DNA from: Paratrimastix pyriformis
Lineage: Eukaryota; Preaxostyla; Paratrimastigidae
Assembly (NCBI GenBank): GCA_027972325.1
Contig: JAPMOS010000131.1
Coordinates: forward strand, 55,001 to 110,280
Length of the DNA: 55,280 nucleotides
Direction: 5' to 3'
Part shown: positions 44,801 to 55,280 of the stretch, in pieces
Layout: each line of letters starts with the position of its first letter
Numbering within the stretch: position 1 is the first letter of the stretch
Translations under genes and position numbers: made by a program
Notes under the pieces: generated by a model
Seen by the model: only the letters and a program-made list of their open reading frames with translations
What the model was told of the DNA's origin: nothing
The model's database searches: none

Positions 44801-47800
44801 GAGGCGTACCAGTCCAAGGTCCGCATCCCCCCTTGCTCATCCTCACCTTCGCTCATTCCTCAACCATCCTCTCGACCATCCTCTCGACCATCCTCACCCA
44901 CCACTACACTGCTCCTGCCTCCTTTTCCTGCGCAGCTTCTTGAGTCCCAGCAGCGCGAGGCGACCCTGGAGCACGACCTCGGCGACGCGCGCATCCGGTG
45001 CGGCGATGCCGTCCGGGCCCAGGCGGCCCTCGAGCGCGAGGTGGCCGAGCGGCGCCAGGAGATGCAGGCCGCCCAGGCCCAGCTGGCCGAGGCCCGCGGC
45101 CGGTACGAGGCCGCCGCGGCCGCCAAGGGGACCCTCGAGCGGACCCTCGAGCAGCTCCGGGATGCCTTCGAAAAAGGTCGGCCGGCCGGCACATTGTTGA
45201 TGACGTGGATGAGATGCTGATGGTATGGCGGGGGGCGGGGATGGCGGTGGTAGTGGGGTGGTGATCGGACGATGATGATGTTGATGGGGTGGTTTGCGCG
45301 CAAAGTGGGGGGGGGGGGGGTGGATGGCATGATTGCCCTTCCGGTCTCACACTTCGGTCTTTTTTCCCCACTCGCACCCCCCCCCCTCCCCTCCCCCCGC
45401 CAGAGCAAACCCAACGCCGCACGGCCCAGAACACGGTCGAGTCGCTGAAGGAATCGCTGGCCATCGAGCGGGAGACCAACGACCGCCTGCGCGAGATGCA
45501 GCGCGACCGCAAGGAGCGGGCCGACGCCGAGGTGCGCCGGATCGAGGCCCACCATGCCGAGGATTCCGCCCGGCTGCGGGACGAACTCCGCGAGGTGCGC
45601 GAGGCCCGGGCCCGCGACCTTGCCGCCGCCACGGCGGCCATCCCCAACGCGGCCGTCGAGCTGGAGCGGGCCCGGCAGGCCATCCAGGAGCAGGCCCGGG
45701 CCCAGTACGACGGCGAGCGGCGGGTCTGGGAGGCCGAGCGCGAGGCCGCCACGGCGTCCAAGGTGCGCTACGAGGCCGAGCGGCTGCGACACCAGGATGA
45801 GGTCGACGCGGCCTTTGCCCGCGGGCTGGCCGAGGGCCGCAAGGTGGTGGCCGCGATGGCCCCGGCCGTCGACTCGGCCGACGTGGACCGGCTCCGGAGC
45901 GACCTTGCCGTGGCCTGCGCCCAGCGGGCCGCCCTGCAGGCCGACCTGGAGGAGGCCACCCGCTCCCTGCAGGCGCTGCGCGCCGCCGCCGGAGCTGTTG
46001 CTGCTGCTGCTGCCCCCGCCGCCGCGCCGGTCGTTCCCTCGGCCCGGGTCGAGCGCCTCAAGACCCGGCTGGCTGCAGCCCGGTCTCGGCTTGCCGAGCA
46101 GGCCACCCAGCTGGCCGCCCTGCGCCAGGAGCGCCGTGAGCTGGCCGCCGACTGGCCCGCCAAGGCCAGCCAGTACGTCAAGAAGGCCATGGGCACCCTG
46201 TACAAGACCCTCGATGCCGAGACCTTCCCGGCCCCCGAGGAGGGCGCCGCCACGGAGGAGGAGGTGGCCCGGCGCGACCAGCTGATGACCGACCTCAAGC
46301 AGGCCATCTTCGCCCAGACCCGGGCCGCCCTGACGGCCATCAGCGGCGAGAACCCGGCCCCCGAGGAGGAGCAGGAGGAGCCGGCCGTGCCGCTGGAGGG
46401 GGAGGACGACGACGAGGACAAGGAGGACGAGATGATGGCTCCCACCCCCCAGCCCCAGGCCCCCATGACCCCGAACAACCTGGCCGCTCCCGCCCCGGAG
46501 CCAGAGCCAGTGGATGATCACCCCGCCGAGGCCGCCCCCGCGGCCGCCCCCACGGCTCTCGAGATCTCCCCTGCGGCGGCCACCCTGGGCGTCCTGCCCT
46601 CGACCGACCCCGCCGCGCCCACGACCCCCACCGCCGCCGACGAGATGGTGCTGTCCCCGTCCACCTCCCAGCCCGCCTCCCCCCGCGCCGACGAGCCCGA
46701 GCCGAAGCCGCAGCCCGAAGAGGCCGAGCCCAGCCCTCCCGTGGAGGACCAGCAACACGAGGAGCCCGCCGCCGCCGCCCCCGCTGCCCCGCAGGAACAA
46801 CCCGAATCCGAGCCGCAGCCCCAGGAAGCCGACGAGGAGCATCACCACGAGGAGCCCGAGGTGGCCGAGCCCGCCGCCGCCCCCGCCGTGGTGGAGGAGG
46901 AGCACCAGCACCAGCAGCCGGAAGATGTCGAGCCGATGCCGGCCGCAGCCGCCCCCGCGGAGGAGGAGGCGGAGGACCCCCTCGCCGCCCCCGCCGCCGC
47001 CCCACAGGAGGAGGAGCAGGAGGAGGAGCAGCAGCCTGCCGCCCAGCCCCAGGCCGAGGAGCAGGTGACGGAGCCCGAACCCGAGGTGGCCCCTGCCCCC
47101 CACCAGCCCGAGGAGGAGGAGCAGCCCGAGGAGGCTGAACAGACCCATGAGGTGGCGGCCCCCGAGGAGGAACACGAGGCCCAACCTGCTGCTGAGGAGG
47201 AGCAGCCTGCCCCGGCCCCCGTGGAGGAGCCGGCCGCCCAGGAGCAGCAGGCGGATGTCGTGCCGACGGACCCCAAGAAGGCTGGCGACCAGCCCAAGGA
47301 GGAGGAGGAGGAGGACGGGGAGGGCGAGAAGGACGCGCCGTCCGACAACGCCGCCGATGAGCTTTTTGATGCCCTCGGTCCGCATATGCGCCCCCCGTGC
47401 CTCGGCTGCCCCTTGCCTTCTTCATCCCTCCACCCTGACTGTCCTCATCCCCGACCCGAAGGGCAGAGCCACCACTGGAAAGAAAAGATACCACTGGCAT
47501 CATCCCTCCACCCTGGAGGGCATAGCCACCCCACCACCTGTCATCGTCCCCGAAGGGAAGCAGAGCCACATTTCGTCAGAGTCATCATCACCCAAGAACA
47601 ACATGGCTAGTCAGCCCACCAACACTCAACATTCGCAAACCCCGCTCCGGCCAGTTTACTCATCCCATCCCCTTCTTCTCGTTGTGTTGTTGTTGATGCT
47701 GATGGTGAATGGTGAATGGTGCAGGGGCCCACCCGACATCAGCCCCGATGATCCCCTCGCTCAGCTCGGACCTCTTCGCCGACCCGTTCGGCCTGCCCTC

Positions 47801-48005
47801 GTCGTCCGCCAAGCCGCCCCCACGATCTGCCGCCGCCCCTGCGGCCCCTCGCGGCCTCTTCTTCGACGAGGAGCCCGCCAAGCCCAAGGAGCAGCCCGAG
47901 GAGCAGGAGGTGCCACCAGCCCCCAGGGGTGAGGCCGCCTCTGCCACGGCCGCGGCCATGCGCGAATCTCTCAAGAAGCGGGCCAGCCTTTTCGGTCTGG
48001 GATGA
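41885..48005 (+). CDS. FKBP15: FKBP15/WAFL-like protein: FKBP domain plus long coiled coil
   Basis: Colinear with animal FKBP15 (WAFL), an actin/WASH- and early-endosome-linked protein. The ATG at 41885 gives MVDRDLLFLDDKG, joined through an intron to SKLGEIFSDDAPG and DAFQYKRPKQPKK, matching FFQYTAPKQPKK of FKBP15. The FKBP domain is VLPGDTLGVLFTGWLENPDG, VLGRGEVIKGWDMGLVGMRK and GVRRLRVPAPLAYGA. A Pro/Ala linker follows, then FLAQLGMGPQPMMSPQPMQ. The coiled coil starts PLSTLIASITGLVRENEAFK and runs to about 46130 (SLKESLAIERETNDRLREMQ and on). A conserved block before the acidic tail reads YVKKAMGTLYKTL. A Glu/Pro/Ala tail of about 320 residues ends in short LF-containing acidic motifs (DELFDALG, SDLFADPFG, GLFFDEEP, SLFGLG). 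Introns hold a CTC tract of about 125 bp. Confidence 0.85.
43495..43620. repeat. CTC/GAG tract in FKBP15-like intron
   Basis: A run of 15 or more C, then about 37 units of CTC. It produces spurious poly-Leu, poly-Pro and poly-Glu open frames. Confidence 0.97.
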
Positions 48006-48866
48006 TGCCCGGATGATGATAATTCGATGCCATGATCGATGGCTGCGCCCTGCGGCGTGCGTGCGTTTCATCGTCCTTGGGTCAGGCAGCTCGCCCCATC
48101 CTGTCACTCACCTTCGCCTCTCGACTTCGTCTCATCTTGGATGCGCGCAGCAGACGATGACGAGTGAGCCTGAGACCCGGTGAACCTCCCTGGCACGAGT
48201 GGCGAGGGCAGTGGCGGCAGCGATGGGAGGGCCTCACTCCCCCAGGCGAGCGCGGCGCCTGGCGTGGGGGTGTGCCGCTCTCCCGCGGCGCCCCTACCCC
48301 CCCGCTCACTTCGTGCCTCCGCCATTGTTGTTGTTGGTTGTTGTTGTAGCTCTCGCCTCTTGGGGACCTTCCGTACATCCCCGTCTTTCCATCCTTCGTC
48401 TTCTTCGACCCGCCTCGCTCACCCTGTTCATTCCTCTGAGTCCCGTTTCTCTTTGCGTTCTCCTCCCCTCCTTTCTTCCTTCGCTCCCGTCGCTTTTTAT
48501 GTCCGTCCTGTCATCGATCCCGTCCCGTCTGGGGGATGCCCTCACATCGTCCTCCCTTGGCGTTGCCGTCCCAAAATAACATTCCGGTGTCCATCGAATC
48601 GTGGCGTCAGCGTCAGGAGTCGACGTTAATTTCGGGAACAAAACCCCGCCAATTCCCGAGGGGGCGCATTTGCGTCCTGGTGCTGGATATGCCCGGCCCA
48701 TGGACAAACCCAGTGGCTTCTGTCGCGAAATGTCGCAGGTTCTATTTGCCCCTGGACGGTCTGCCATTCGGCACCCCGGCACACTTTTCCCCGCCATTTT
48801 TTCTATGCCGGAAAGATCGAGAGAACCGATAGGACAGGTTTACTGTCCCTCAATTCTCCGGCTGCC
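48006..48866. other. Intergenic region upstream of the SAM gene
   Basis: About 860 bases with T- and C-rich stretches and no recognised gene. A minus-strand open frame at 48306-48797 shows no family likeness. The SAM gene promoter is presumably within the last part. Confidence 0.5.
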
Positions 48867-50022
48867 ATGAGTGACCAGGGCGTGGCAAGTTGGACCTGCA
48901 CGGACGTTTTTAAATGGATCGACACACTGGATTTCATGCGGCCTTACCTGCCTTTCTTTGATGAGTTCGACGGGGAGTGTTTGCTTTCCCTTGCTCGCAA
49001 TACCTCCACCAAGGAGATGATGGACTTGCTTCATTTGACACTTCCTGTTGCCTTGAAGTTTACACAGCGATTGAAGGAGTCTGGTTTCTTTTTTCGCCGG
49101 TGAATATGCTCCAACCTCGACGTACTTTCTAGCCTGACTGTCCTTTCGGAGCGCCGGAAGCTCCCTCGCTTTGACAGTCTGGATCGGACAGGTTCCTCCC
49201 CAGCCACTGGTGCCATGAACAATCTGTTCTCGTCCATGTCGATGACCCCGACATTGACCACTCCCAGCACGACCGTTGCTGTCCCGCTCTCACCCGCACC
49301 AACCCTGCCGGCATCCCCCGAGCCGGAGCAGCAACCAAAGACGAGGAGAAAGAGACGGCATCACACCGGTGAGATCGACCCATCCGCTGTGGAAACACCG
49401 ACCCGTCCGGCTGAACAGCAGTCTGTGGTCACATCACCATGTCACTGTCCACACGTCAACAACGTGTCCATCCCCCCACACAGGGAGGTGCCGGATGGCC
49501 AGGATGAAAGTGTACCATCGGTCCCTACGGCCCAAGAGGCACCAACCCCTGCGGTTGAAGCCGCAACGCCCCAGTCCGTGATTATGCTCCCGCCCGCGCC
49601 TGCTGTCATCACCCCGACATCGACCACTCCCAGCACGACCGTTGCTGTCCCACTGTCACCCGCATCCACTGTCCGATTGATCAGTCCCTTTGCTCCTCCA
49701 CATGCCCAGGGGTGCAGTGACATTCGTGGGCGTCTCTCCTACCATCTTCCCCGTTACTTTTTTCCTTCTTTACGACATACACTCAACATCTTCTGTCCAA
49801 CACACAGACGCTGCCAGCCGACTGGCGCTGGTCTTCTGCCGACGCCTCCGATCGCCCCGCTGATTCCGACCCCGTTCGGCTTTGTGGCTGTCCCCCCGTC
49901 CCATCCCCTGCTCACCATGACAGGGCTACAGCCGCTATCCCCACCTCCAGGTTTGTGAGTCAAAGAAATTGTCTTCACCTATTGTTTGACATCACGCCTG
50001 CCTCTTATTGGTTACATCATCG

Positions 50023-50100
<78 letters not shown>

Positions 50101-50216
50101 GATCATCCAATCATCCAATCATCATCATCATCATCATCATCATCACCATCATCCAATCATCATCCAATCATCATCACCATCATCCAATCATCATCCAATC
50201 ATCATCATCATCATCC

Positions 50217-50267
<51 letters not shown>

Positions 50268-50286
50268 ATCATCATCATCATCATCC

Positions 50287-50339
<53 letters not shown>

Positions 50340-50347
50340 CCACCACC

Positions 50348-50381
<34 letters not shown>

Positions 50382-51670
50382 TCATCATCCAAGCATCATC
50401 ATCATCATCACCATCAACATCATCACCATCAACATCATCACCACATCGCCATCACATCATCACTCACATGGCACCATCACACACATCACCATCACTCACA
50501 TCACCACATCTCATCATCATCGCTGCCTGTTTGACATCACATCGCACACATCACCGCTTGTCACACACTTGTCTCTCATTATCTGGTTTCCCCGCGTGCA
50601 CGGGGTGTCCGCGCAGTCCCTGTCGTTGCGACGCCCGCCAAATCCAGTGGTGTACGTCTGGGCCGACCGAAGAAACACGAGCGCACCGCAGCCTCCCAGC
50701 CCCCTGCGGCCGCTGCGGCGCCCGGAGCAGCGGAGGGCAAATCTTCTGCCTCTGGTACGCCCCAGGTCCGTCTCCTGCCTTGCGATGATAAAGCGGCGAG
50801 CGGCGACAAATGATTATGGGATCAAGAGCGCGCATCCCATAATTTTTTTTCCCGGACATCCGTCCAGACGAGCCCTTCATTAAGCCTCATGATTTCAAGC
50901 TTGCTCACATCCTCGCCGCCGCACCCATTTTGTTAGGCGTTGGTGGCCTCCCTGCAGGCAACCGAGTCGCTGCTGCTGAGCAAAGCCAAGCGGCGCCGGA
51001 CCAAGCAGAAGGCCAAGAAACGCCAGGCCCTGGAGGCCGCGGGACAGGGACAGGCAGAACTGCAGAAGCAGAAGCAGCATGGAGGTGCGGAGGAGGAGGA
51101 GGATGATGATGATGATGAAGGCGAGCAGGCCAAGGAGGGTGCCGCAAGTGGGCCGCTGCCTGCGGAGAGTCTGTGCCCACGTTCCTCTGTGTGTCTGTGT
51201 GGTGTCTGTGCTGTACGATGACGCTTCCCTCGTGGACTGTGCCTGCACTTCTTGCGGTGTCCTTCCACTCTTTTAGGCCCCCGATCACATTCATTTTTTT
51301 TTTAATTTTTGACATGTCGTTTTTTTGAAGGGGTTGGGTTCGGGTCACACACCATGCTGCCGGGCATCATCTTGCCTTTGCCCACACATACCCACACCAC
51401 ACTCGATGTCCAATTCTGATGGGTTGGTTTTCTTTGCCTGTGCGTTTCATCTCCTCCGCGCTTCCCCGCGCCAGCCCCGTCGCCGCAAGGCCCCGCCATC
51501 AGCGCGGTCCCGTACGCCCTGGAGACGGGCGGGTTGGTAGTCTTCGGGGGGCTGCGCCGGGCTGCCCTGACCGAGGCCGCGAGCCAGGGGGCGTTCGGAT
51601 CGCCCTGTGCTGCTGCCGTGCGCGAGGGCCGGCTGGTGACCGGTCTGTGGAGGAGTCCTCGTGTTGTTGT

Positions 51671-51709
<39 letters not shown>

Positions 51710-51736
51710 GATGATTGATGATTGATGATTGATGAT

Positions 51737-51820
<84 letters not shown>

Positions 51821-51900
51821 GGGCCGGCTGGCGGCCGGTCTGTGGAGAAGTCGCATGGCGGTTGGATCATATACGTGCGTGGACGAGCACGTGTCAAATT

Positions 51901-51958
<58 letters not shown>

Positions 51959-54695
51959 TTCTCACCACCACATCATCCAATCATCCTCCTGTCATTCCAG
52001 TCATCAGCATCGCATCATCTCATCCAATCAATCATCAGCAGCGGATCACCATCATCGTGGGGGGGGGGGGGGGGGCACGAACGCTTTCGGCATTGACTCA
52101 TTCTCCCTCTTCGCACCACATCCCACACCACAAGGCACGCCATCTGATGCTGCGGCTCCCACTGCCCCAGCAGCCGCTGGGGAGGCGGCGGCAGAGGCGG
52201 ACGCTGCCAGCTGCGAGCAGATGGCGATTGAGCAGCAAGGCACGTCCCCCAAAAAGCAGCAACAGCAGCCGAAAGGTCCGCTCGTCAAGACATAATCCGA
52301 TCATCATCATCAACTGCTTCGGCTTCAACTTCAGCAGCAGCAGCAGCAGTAGCAGCGGCATCACCATCACCATCATCACCCATCAGCATCATCAGCATCA
52401 TCAGCATCATCAATATCATCCAGGCATCATCATCAGCACCAGCACCAGCACCACCAGCACCATGTCATGTCATGCCACCATCCAACCATTATCCAATCAT
52501 CCCTCACCCCAGCTCAAATCCATCATCCTACCCTCGCACCGGCAGCTGCTGCTGATGCCGCCGCTGATGAGGCCGAGGCTGAGGATGCCGATTCGCTTCT
52601 CGACGAGGTCCAAGTGAGCGCCTCCTACCAAGGGGCCAAAGCCAAGAAGAAGAAACGCACCCCGAACGCCAGGCGCGCCCTGGCGGCTGATCTGGTGAGG
52701 CTGGGCGACGGCAAGACAAAGGTCCGGTTGGTTGGGGCTGTTGGGATGGTATGTGCGGATTGTCTGTCTGTGTCTCACCCTCGCGTCGTGTCTCCCCGTT
52801 CGCCAGGACCTATCGGGTCGTTCCCATGTCAAATTCACTGAGGACGGGACCCTTCCTGCGGCCGCCCCTGCGGCCGCTTCGACCGATGGCCCCGCCGATG
52901 CCCCGGCCACCAGCACAGCCGCCAAACCGCAAAAAAAACAGCAGCAGCAGCAGCAGCAGCAGAAGGGACGACAGCGGAAGGGACGGGGTGGCAATAAGAA
53001 GCCAGAGGAGGAGGGCGAGGAGGGGGAGGAGGGCAAGAAGACGGAGGAGGGACCTGCATCGGTGGCGAGAGATTATTCGGGGTTCCCGCTGCTGGAGGGG
53101 CCTGTCCTGGTCCGTACCTGCGTTTAGTGCATCATTCCTTTCTCTCTTTCCGAGGGATGTGTCGCCTCCTTTTTATCTGTGTGTGTCTTTGTCTCCGTAT
53201 ATCTGTGTGTGTCTTTGTCTCCGTATATATCTGTGTCTCTTTGTCTCCGTATATCTGTGTGTGTCTTTGTCTCCATATATATCTGTGTGTGTCTTTGTCT
53301 CCGTATATATCTGTGTGTCTTTGTCTCCGTATATATGTGTGTGTGTCTTTTTCTCCGTATATATCTGTGTCTGTGCCTGTGTGCCTGTGTGCCTCATTCC
53401 TCTCTCTTTTCCCGGTGGCATGCGTCGCCTCCTTTTTATCTATGTCTCCATCTATCTGTGTGTCTGTGTCTGTTTCTGTGTCTGTGCCTGTGCCTCATTC
53501 CTCTCTCTCTTTCCGGTGGCATGTGTCACAGGTGGGTATGCATCTTGCCCTGCAGCGCTGGGAGCTGCAAGGGTGGAACCCGGTCCTCACAGAGTACGAG
53601 GTCAGGAATCTGCTGCCTTCTCCATCGATCGGCGGGGTGGGTCTCCCCGTCATATTATCATCACCCAATCATCATCATCTTCGCCATCATCATCATCGCC
53701 ATCATCATCATCGCCATCATCTTCATCATCCAGTCATCATCATCATCATCATCATCCAGTCATCATCATCATCATCATCATCCAGTCATCATCATCATCA
53801 TCCAAATCATCCTCCAGTCATCATCATCTTCACCACACCACCATCATCATCGTCCAGTCGTCATCATCACTCAATCGTCATCATCACCCAATCAGCATCA
53901 TCTTCACCACACCACCATCATCAGCATCCATCACCCATCCGCTCGCTCATCACATGATGTATGACCTCGTGAACAGGAATTCCAAGTGACGGCAGCCACC
54001 CCTGAAGCGGTCACCCTGAAGCGGTGGCCCCTGGCCGCAGACAGCAGTGAGGGTCCGCCCGCCCGCCTGTGCATGTTTGTTTTCTGCCTGTCTGAGCGTA
54101 TCGCCCTGTGCATCGCGTGTGCTTTCTGCCTGGCTGACTGCCCGTCCGATCGTCGTCGTCGTCATCATCATCCGATCGGAGTCATCCGATCATCATCATC
54201 GTCAGCTAGGCATCATCCACCAGCCAATCACCCAATCATTCATCATCATCACCCAGTCATCATCATCACCCAGTCATCATCATCACCCAGTCATCATCAT
54301 CACCCAGTCATCATCATCACCCAGTCATCATCATCACCCAGTCATCATCATCGCAGTCATCATCATCACCCAGTCATCATCATCCCCCCCCAGTCATCAT
54401 CATCATCCCCCCACACACACACACAGGGGAGCCCCTTGTTCTTGCCCCAAGTGACTTGATCGCTCCGAGGGTGCTGTCCCTCTCCGAGCCACCGCCCCCT
54501 GCCCCACCGTCACAGCAACAACAACAACAACAGCAACAACAGCCGACAACAACAAGCAGTGTCCCATCCTCATCACCAACAACGTTATCACCGCCACCAT
54601 CATCATCATCATCACCACCACCACCAACATCTGAGCCAGCGACAGGTGCCCCATCGGCTCCTCTCGTCACCCCACCCCCTTCTTCGACCCAGTAA
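48867..54695 (+). CDS. SAM-domain protein, probably ending in a coilin-type Tudor domain
   Basis: The ATG at 48867 starts a SAM domain: ASWTCTDVFKWIDTLDFMRP, FDEFDGECLLSLARN, TLPVALKFTQRLKESGFF. A 33-nt intron continues in phase into LTVLSERRKLPRF, then a Ser/Pro/Thr-rich region (49215 to about 49950). Later exons give an AT-hook-like LGRPKKHERT (about 50650), the basic block LLLSKAKRRRTKQKAKKRQA (about 50970), an acidic run, ADSLLDEVQVSASYQGAKAK with KKKKR (about 52600), and a Gln/Lys run. The end is DYSGFPLLEGPVLVGMHLAL, RWELQGWNPVLTEYEEFQVT, EAVTLKRWPL, which follows the coilin atypical Tudor pattern DY-x-x-LPLL...P-x-VG-x-x-(I/L)A...W-x-P-x-(L/V)-x-Y. A Gln/Pro/Ser tail stops at 54695. 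Whether one gene spans the repeat tracts is inferred; two genes are possible. Confidence 0.55.
50025..50460. repeat. Long ATC/CAC tract inside the SAM/coilin-like gene
   Basis: About 435 nt of (ATC)n with CAATC variants and a short (CAC)n. It lies between the Pro-rich exon ending near 49948 and the exon at about 50618. Confidence 0.97.
51672..51830. repeat. ATG/GAT tract in SAM/coilin-like gene
   Basis: (ATG)n with GATTGATG variants. A related (ATC)n lies at 51900-51937, followed by a (CAG)n of 6 units. A run of about 18 G lies near 52059-52076. Confidence 0.95.
53655..53935. repeat. ATC tract in intron between the two Tudor exons
   Basis: (ATC)n with CCAGTC variants, between the exons ending LTEYE and starting EFQVT. 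A similar tract (54160-54400) fills the next intron. Confidence 0.93.
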
Positions 54696-54962
54696 AGCCC
54701 ATCCCGACACCCCCTGGTCCCCCCTCTGTCCACACGTATTCCACATAGTATACAAAGAATAATCAGAACAGCACTGCTTTTCGTGCAAAACAACAACAAC
54801 AGCAAAAAACCTCAAGAGAGAGAACCGTACCGAACAGGAGATAGGAAGGAATGGGGGGAGAGGGAGGGAGACCCAGAGAATAAACAGTCACGGCAGCGTG
54901 TAGGCGGAAAGAAGGGGAAGAAAGGAATGGGAGGTGGAGAGAGAGGGGGGGAGTAGGGGGCC

Positions 54963-55134
54963 TTACTGTGGGGCGTGGGACGGGTTGAGCACCTTCTGCA
55001 GAAGCCCCTCAACTTGCTCCTCGTTGCGGTGGATGGCTGCCTGCAAGGACGAGTTTTTGTGGGCCTGGTCCCGGATGGCCTGCTCGATCTCGCAGAGCTG
55101 GGCCTGCAGCGGCTGCAGAAGCTCCTCCGTCAGT
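54963..55134 (-). CDS. 3' end of an IFT54 (TRAF3IP1)-like gene, partial
   Basis: The last coding exon on the minus strand; the gene continues beyond the window. It encodes LTEELLQPLQAQLCEIEQAI, RDQAHKNSSLQAAIHRNEEQ, VEGLLQKVLNPSHAPQ, stop at 54963. The coiled-coil pattern (x-x-LE-x-x-I-x-(D/E)Q-x-x-K-x-x-x-(L/V)-x-A-x-I-x-(R/K)N-(E/D)E) resembles the C-terminus of IFT54, a flagellar IFT-B subunit. The acceptor TCTAG lies at 55135-55139. With only 57 residues this could be another coiled-coil protein. Confidence 0.45.
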
Positions 55135-55181
55135 CTAGACACATCACAACAGGGGGCCAAAGTGTTGAATGCGTGGTGAGG

Positions 55182-55183
55182 GC

Positions 55184-55280
<97 letters not shown>
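55182..55280. repeat. GAT tract at the window end
   Basis: (GAT)n running off the window, in the intron upstream of the last exon of the IFT54-like gene. Confidence 0.97.

Noticed and set aside
44860-47385. 841-codon minus-strand open frame
   Set aside because: Antisense shadow of the GC-rich FKBP15-like coiled-coil and Glu/Pro/Ala exons; it is Leu/Gly/Arg-rich with no domain.

Overview
This is a nuclear window from a eukaryote, most likely a free-living flagellated protist. It is GC-rich and gene-dense. It holds about 19 intron-bearing protein genes on both strands, one clear tRNA gene, one tRNA-like gene and one Tc1/mariner element. Almost every gene has spliceosomal introns. Short introns are about 45-60 nt. 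Long ones are packed with ATC/GAT, GGT, CTC, GT and poly-C/G repeats. An IFT54-like fragment suggests a flagellum, and SepSecS suggests selenoprotein synthesis. A metamonad such as a Paratrimastix-like organism would fit, but that is only a guess from style. Exon borders below were placed by eye from family similarity and reading frame.

Layout: SURF6/Rrp14 (+, 154-2149); an ISWI-like SNF2 protein whose ATPase motifs are eroded (+, 3072-6883); a small AGTRAP-like membrane protein (-); ATG3 (+); a START-domain protein (-); MED10 (+); an Ariadne RBR ligase (-); SHQ1 (-); a Nudix hydrolase (-); SepSecS (+); a SIRT1-like sirtuin (-); a PARP with two C-terminal WWE domains (-); SLC35F6 (-); an F-box/LRR protein (+); a bacterial-type D-Ala-D-Ala ligase-like ATP-grasp enzyme with a tRNA-Ile inside one intron (+); the Tc1 element; acetyl-CoA acetyltransferase (-); an RPP38/L7Ae-like protein (-); an unknown protein with an RG-rich tail (-); an FKBP15/WAFL homologue (+); a SAM-domain gene that appears to end in a coilin-type Tudor domain (+); and the 3' end of an IFT54-like gene (-).

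These are mostly housekeeping genes without operon logic. Several serve RNA or RNP assembly (SURF6, SHQ1, RPP38-like, coilin-like, SepSecS). Others serve protein turnover and trafficking (ATG3, Ariadne, F-box, FKBP15) or chromatin and ADP-ribose/NAD biology (ISWI-like, sirtuin, PARP). Many are head-to-head with only 40-90 bp between start codons, so shared promoters are likely.

The most unusual signals are: (1) a SNF2/ISWI paralogue that keeps its fold but has lost motifs I, II, III, V and VI; (2) 5' splice sites that read GTCYG rather than GTRAGT in most introns; (3) a tRNA and a tRNA-like gene, both inside introns in the sense direction; (4) short sequence families shared between introns of unrelated genes; (5) a D-Ala-D-Ala ligase-like gene carrying introns.
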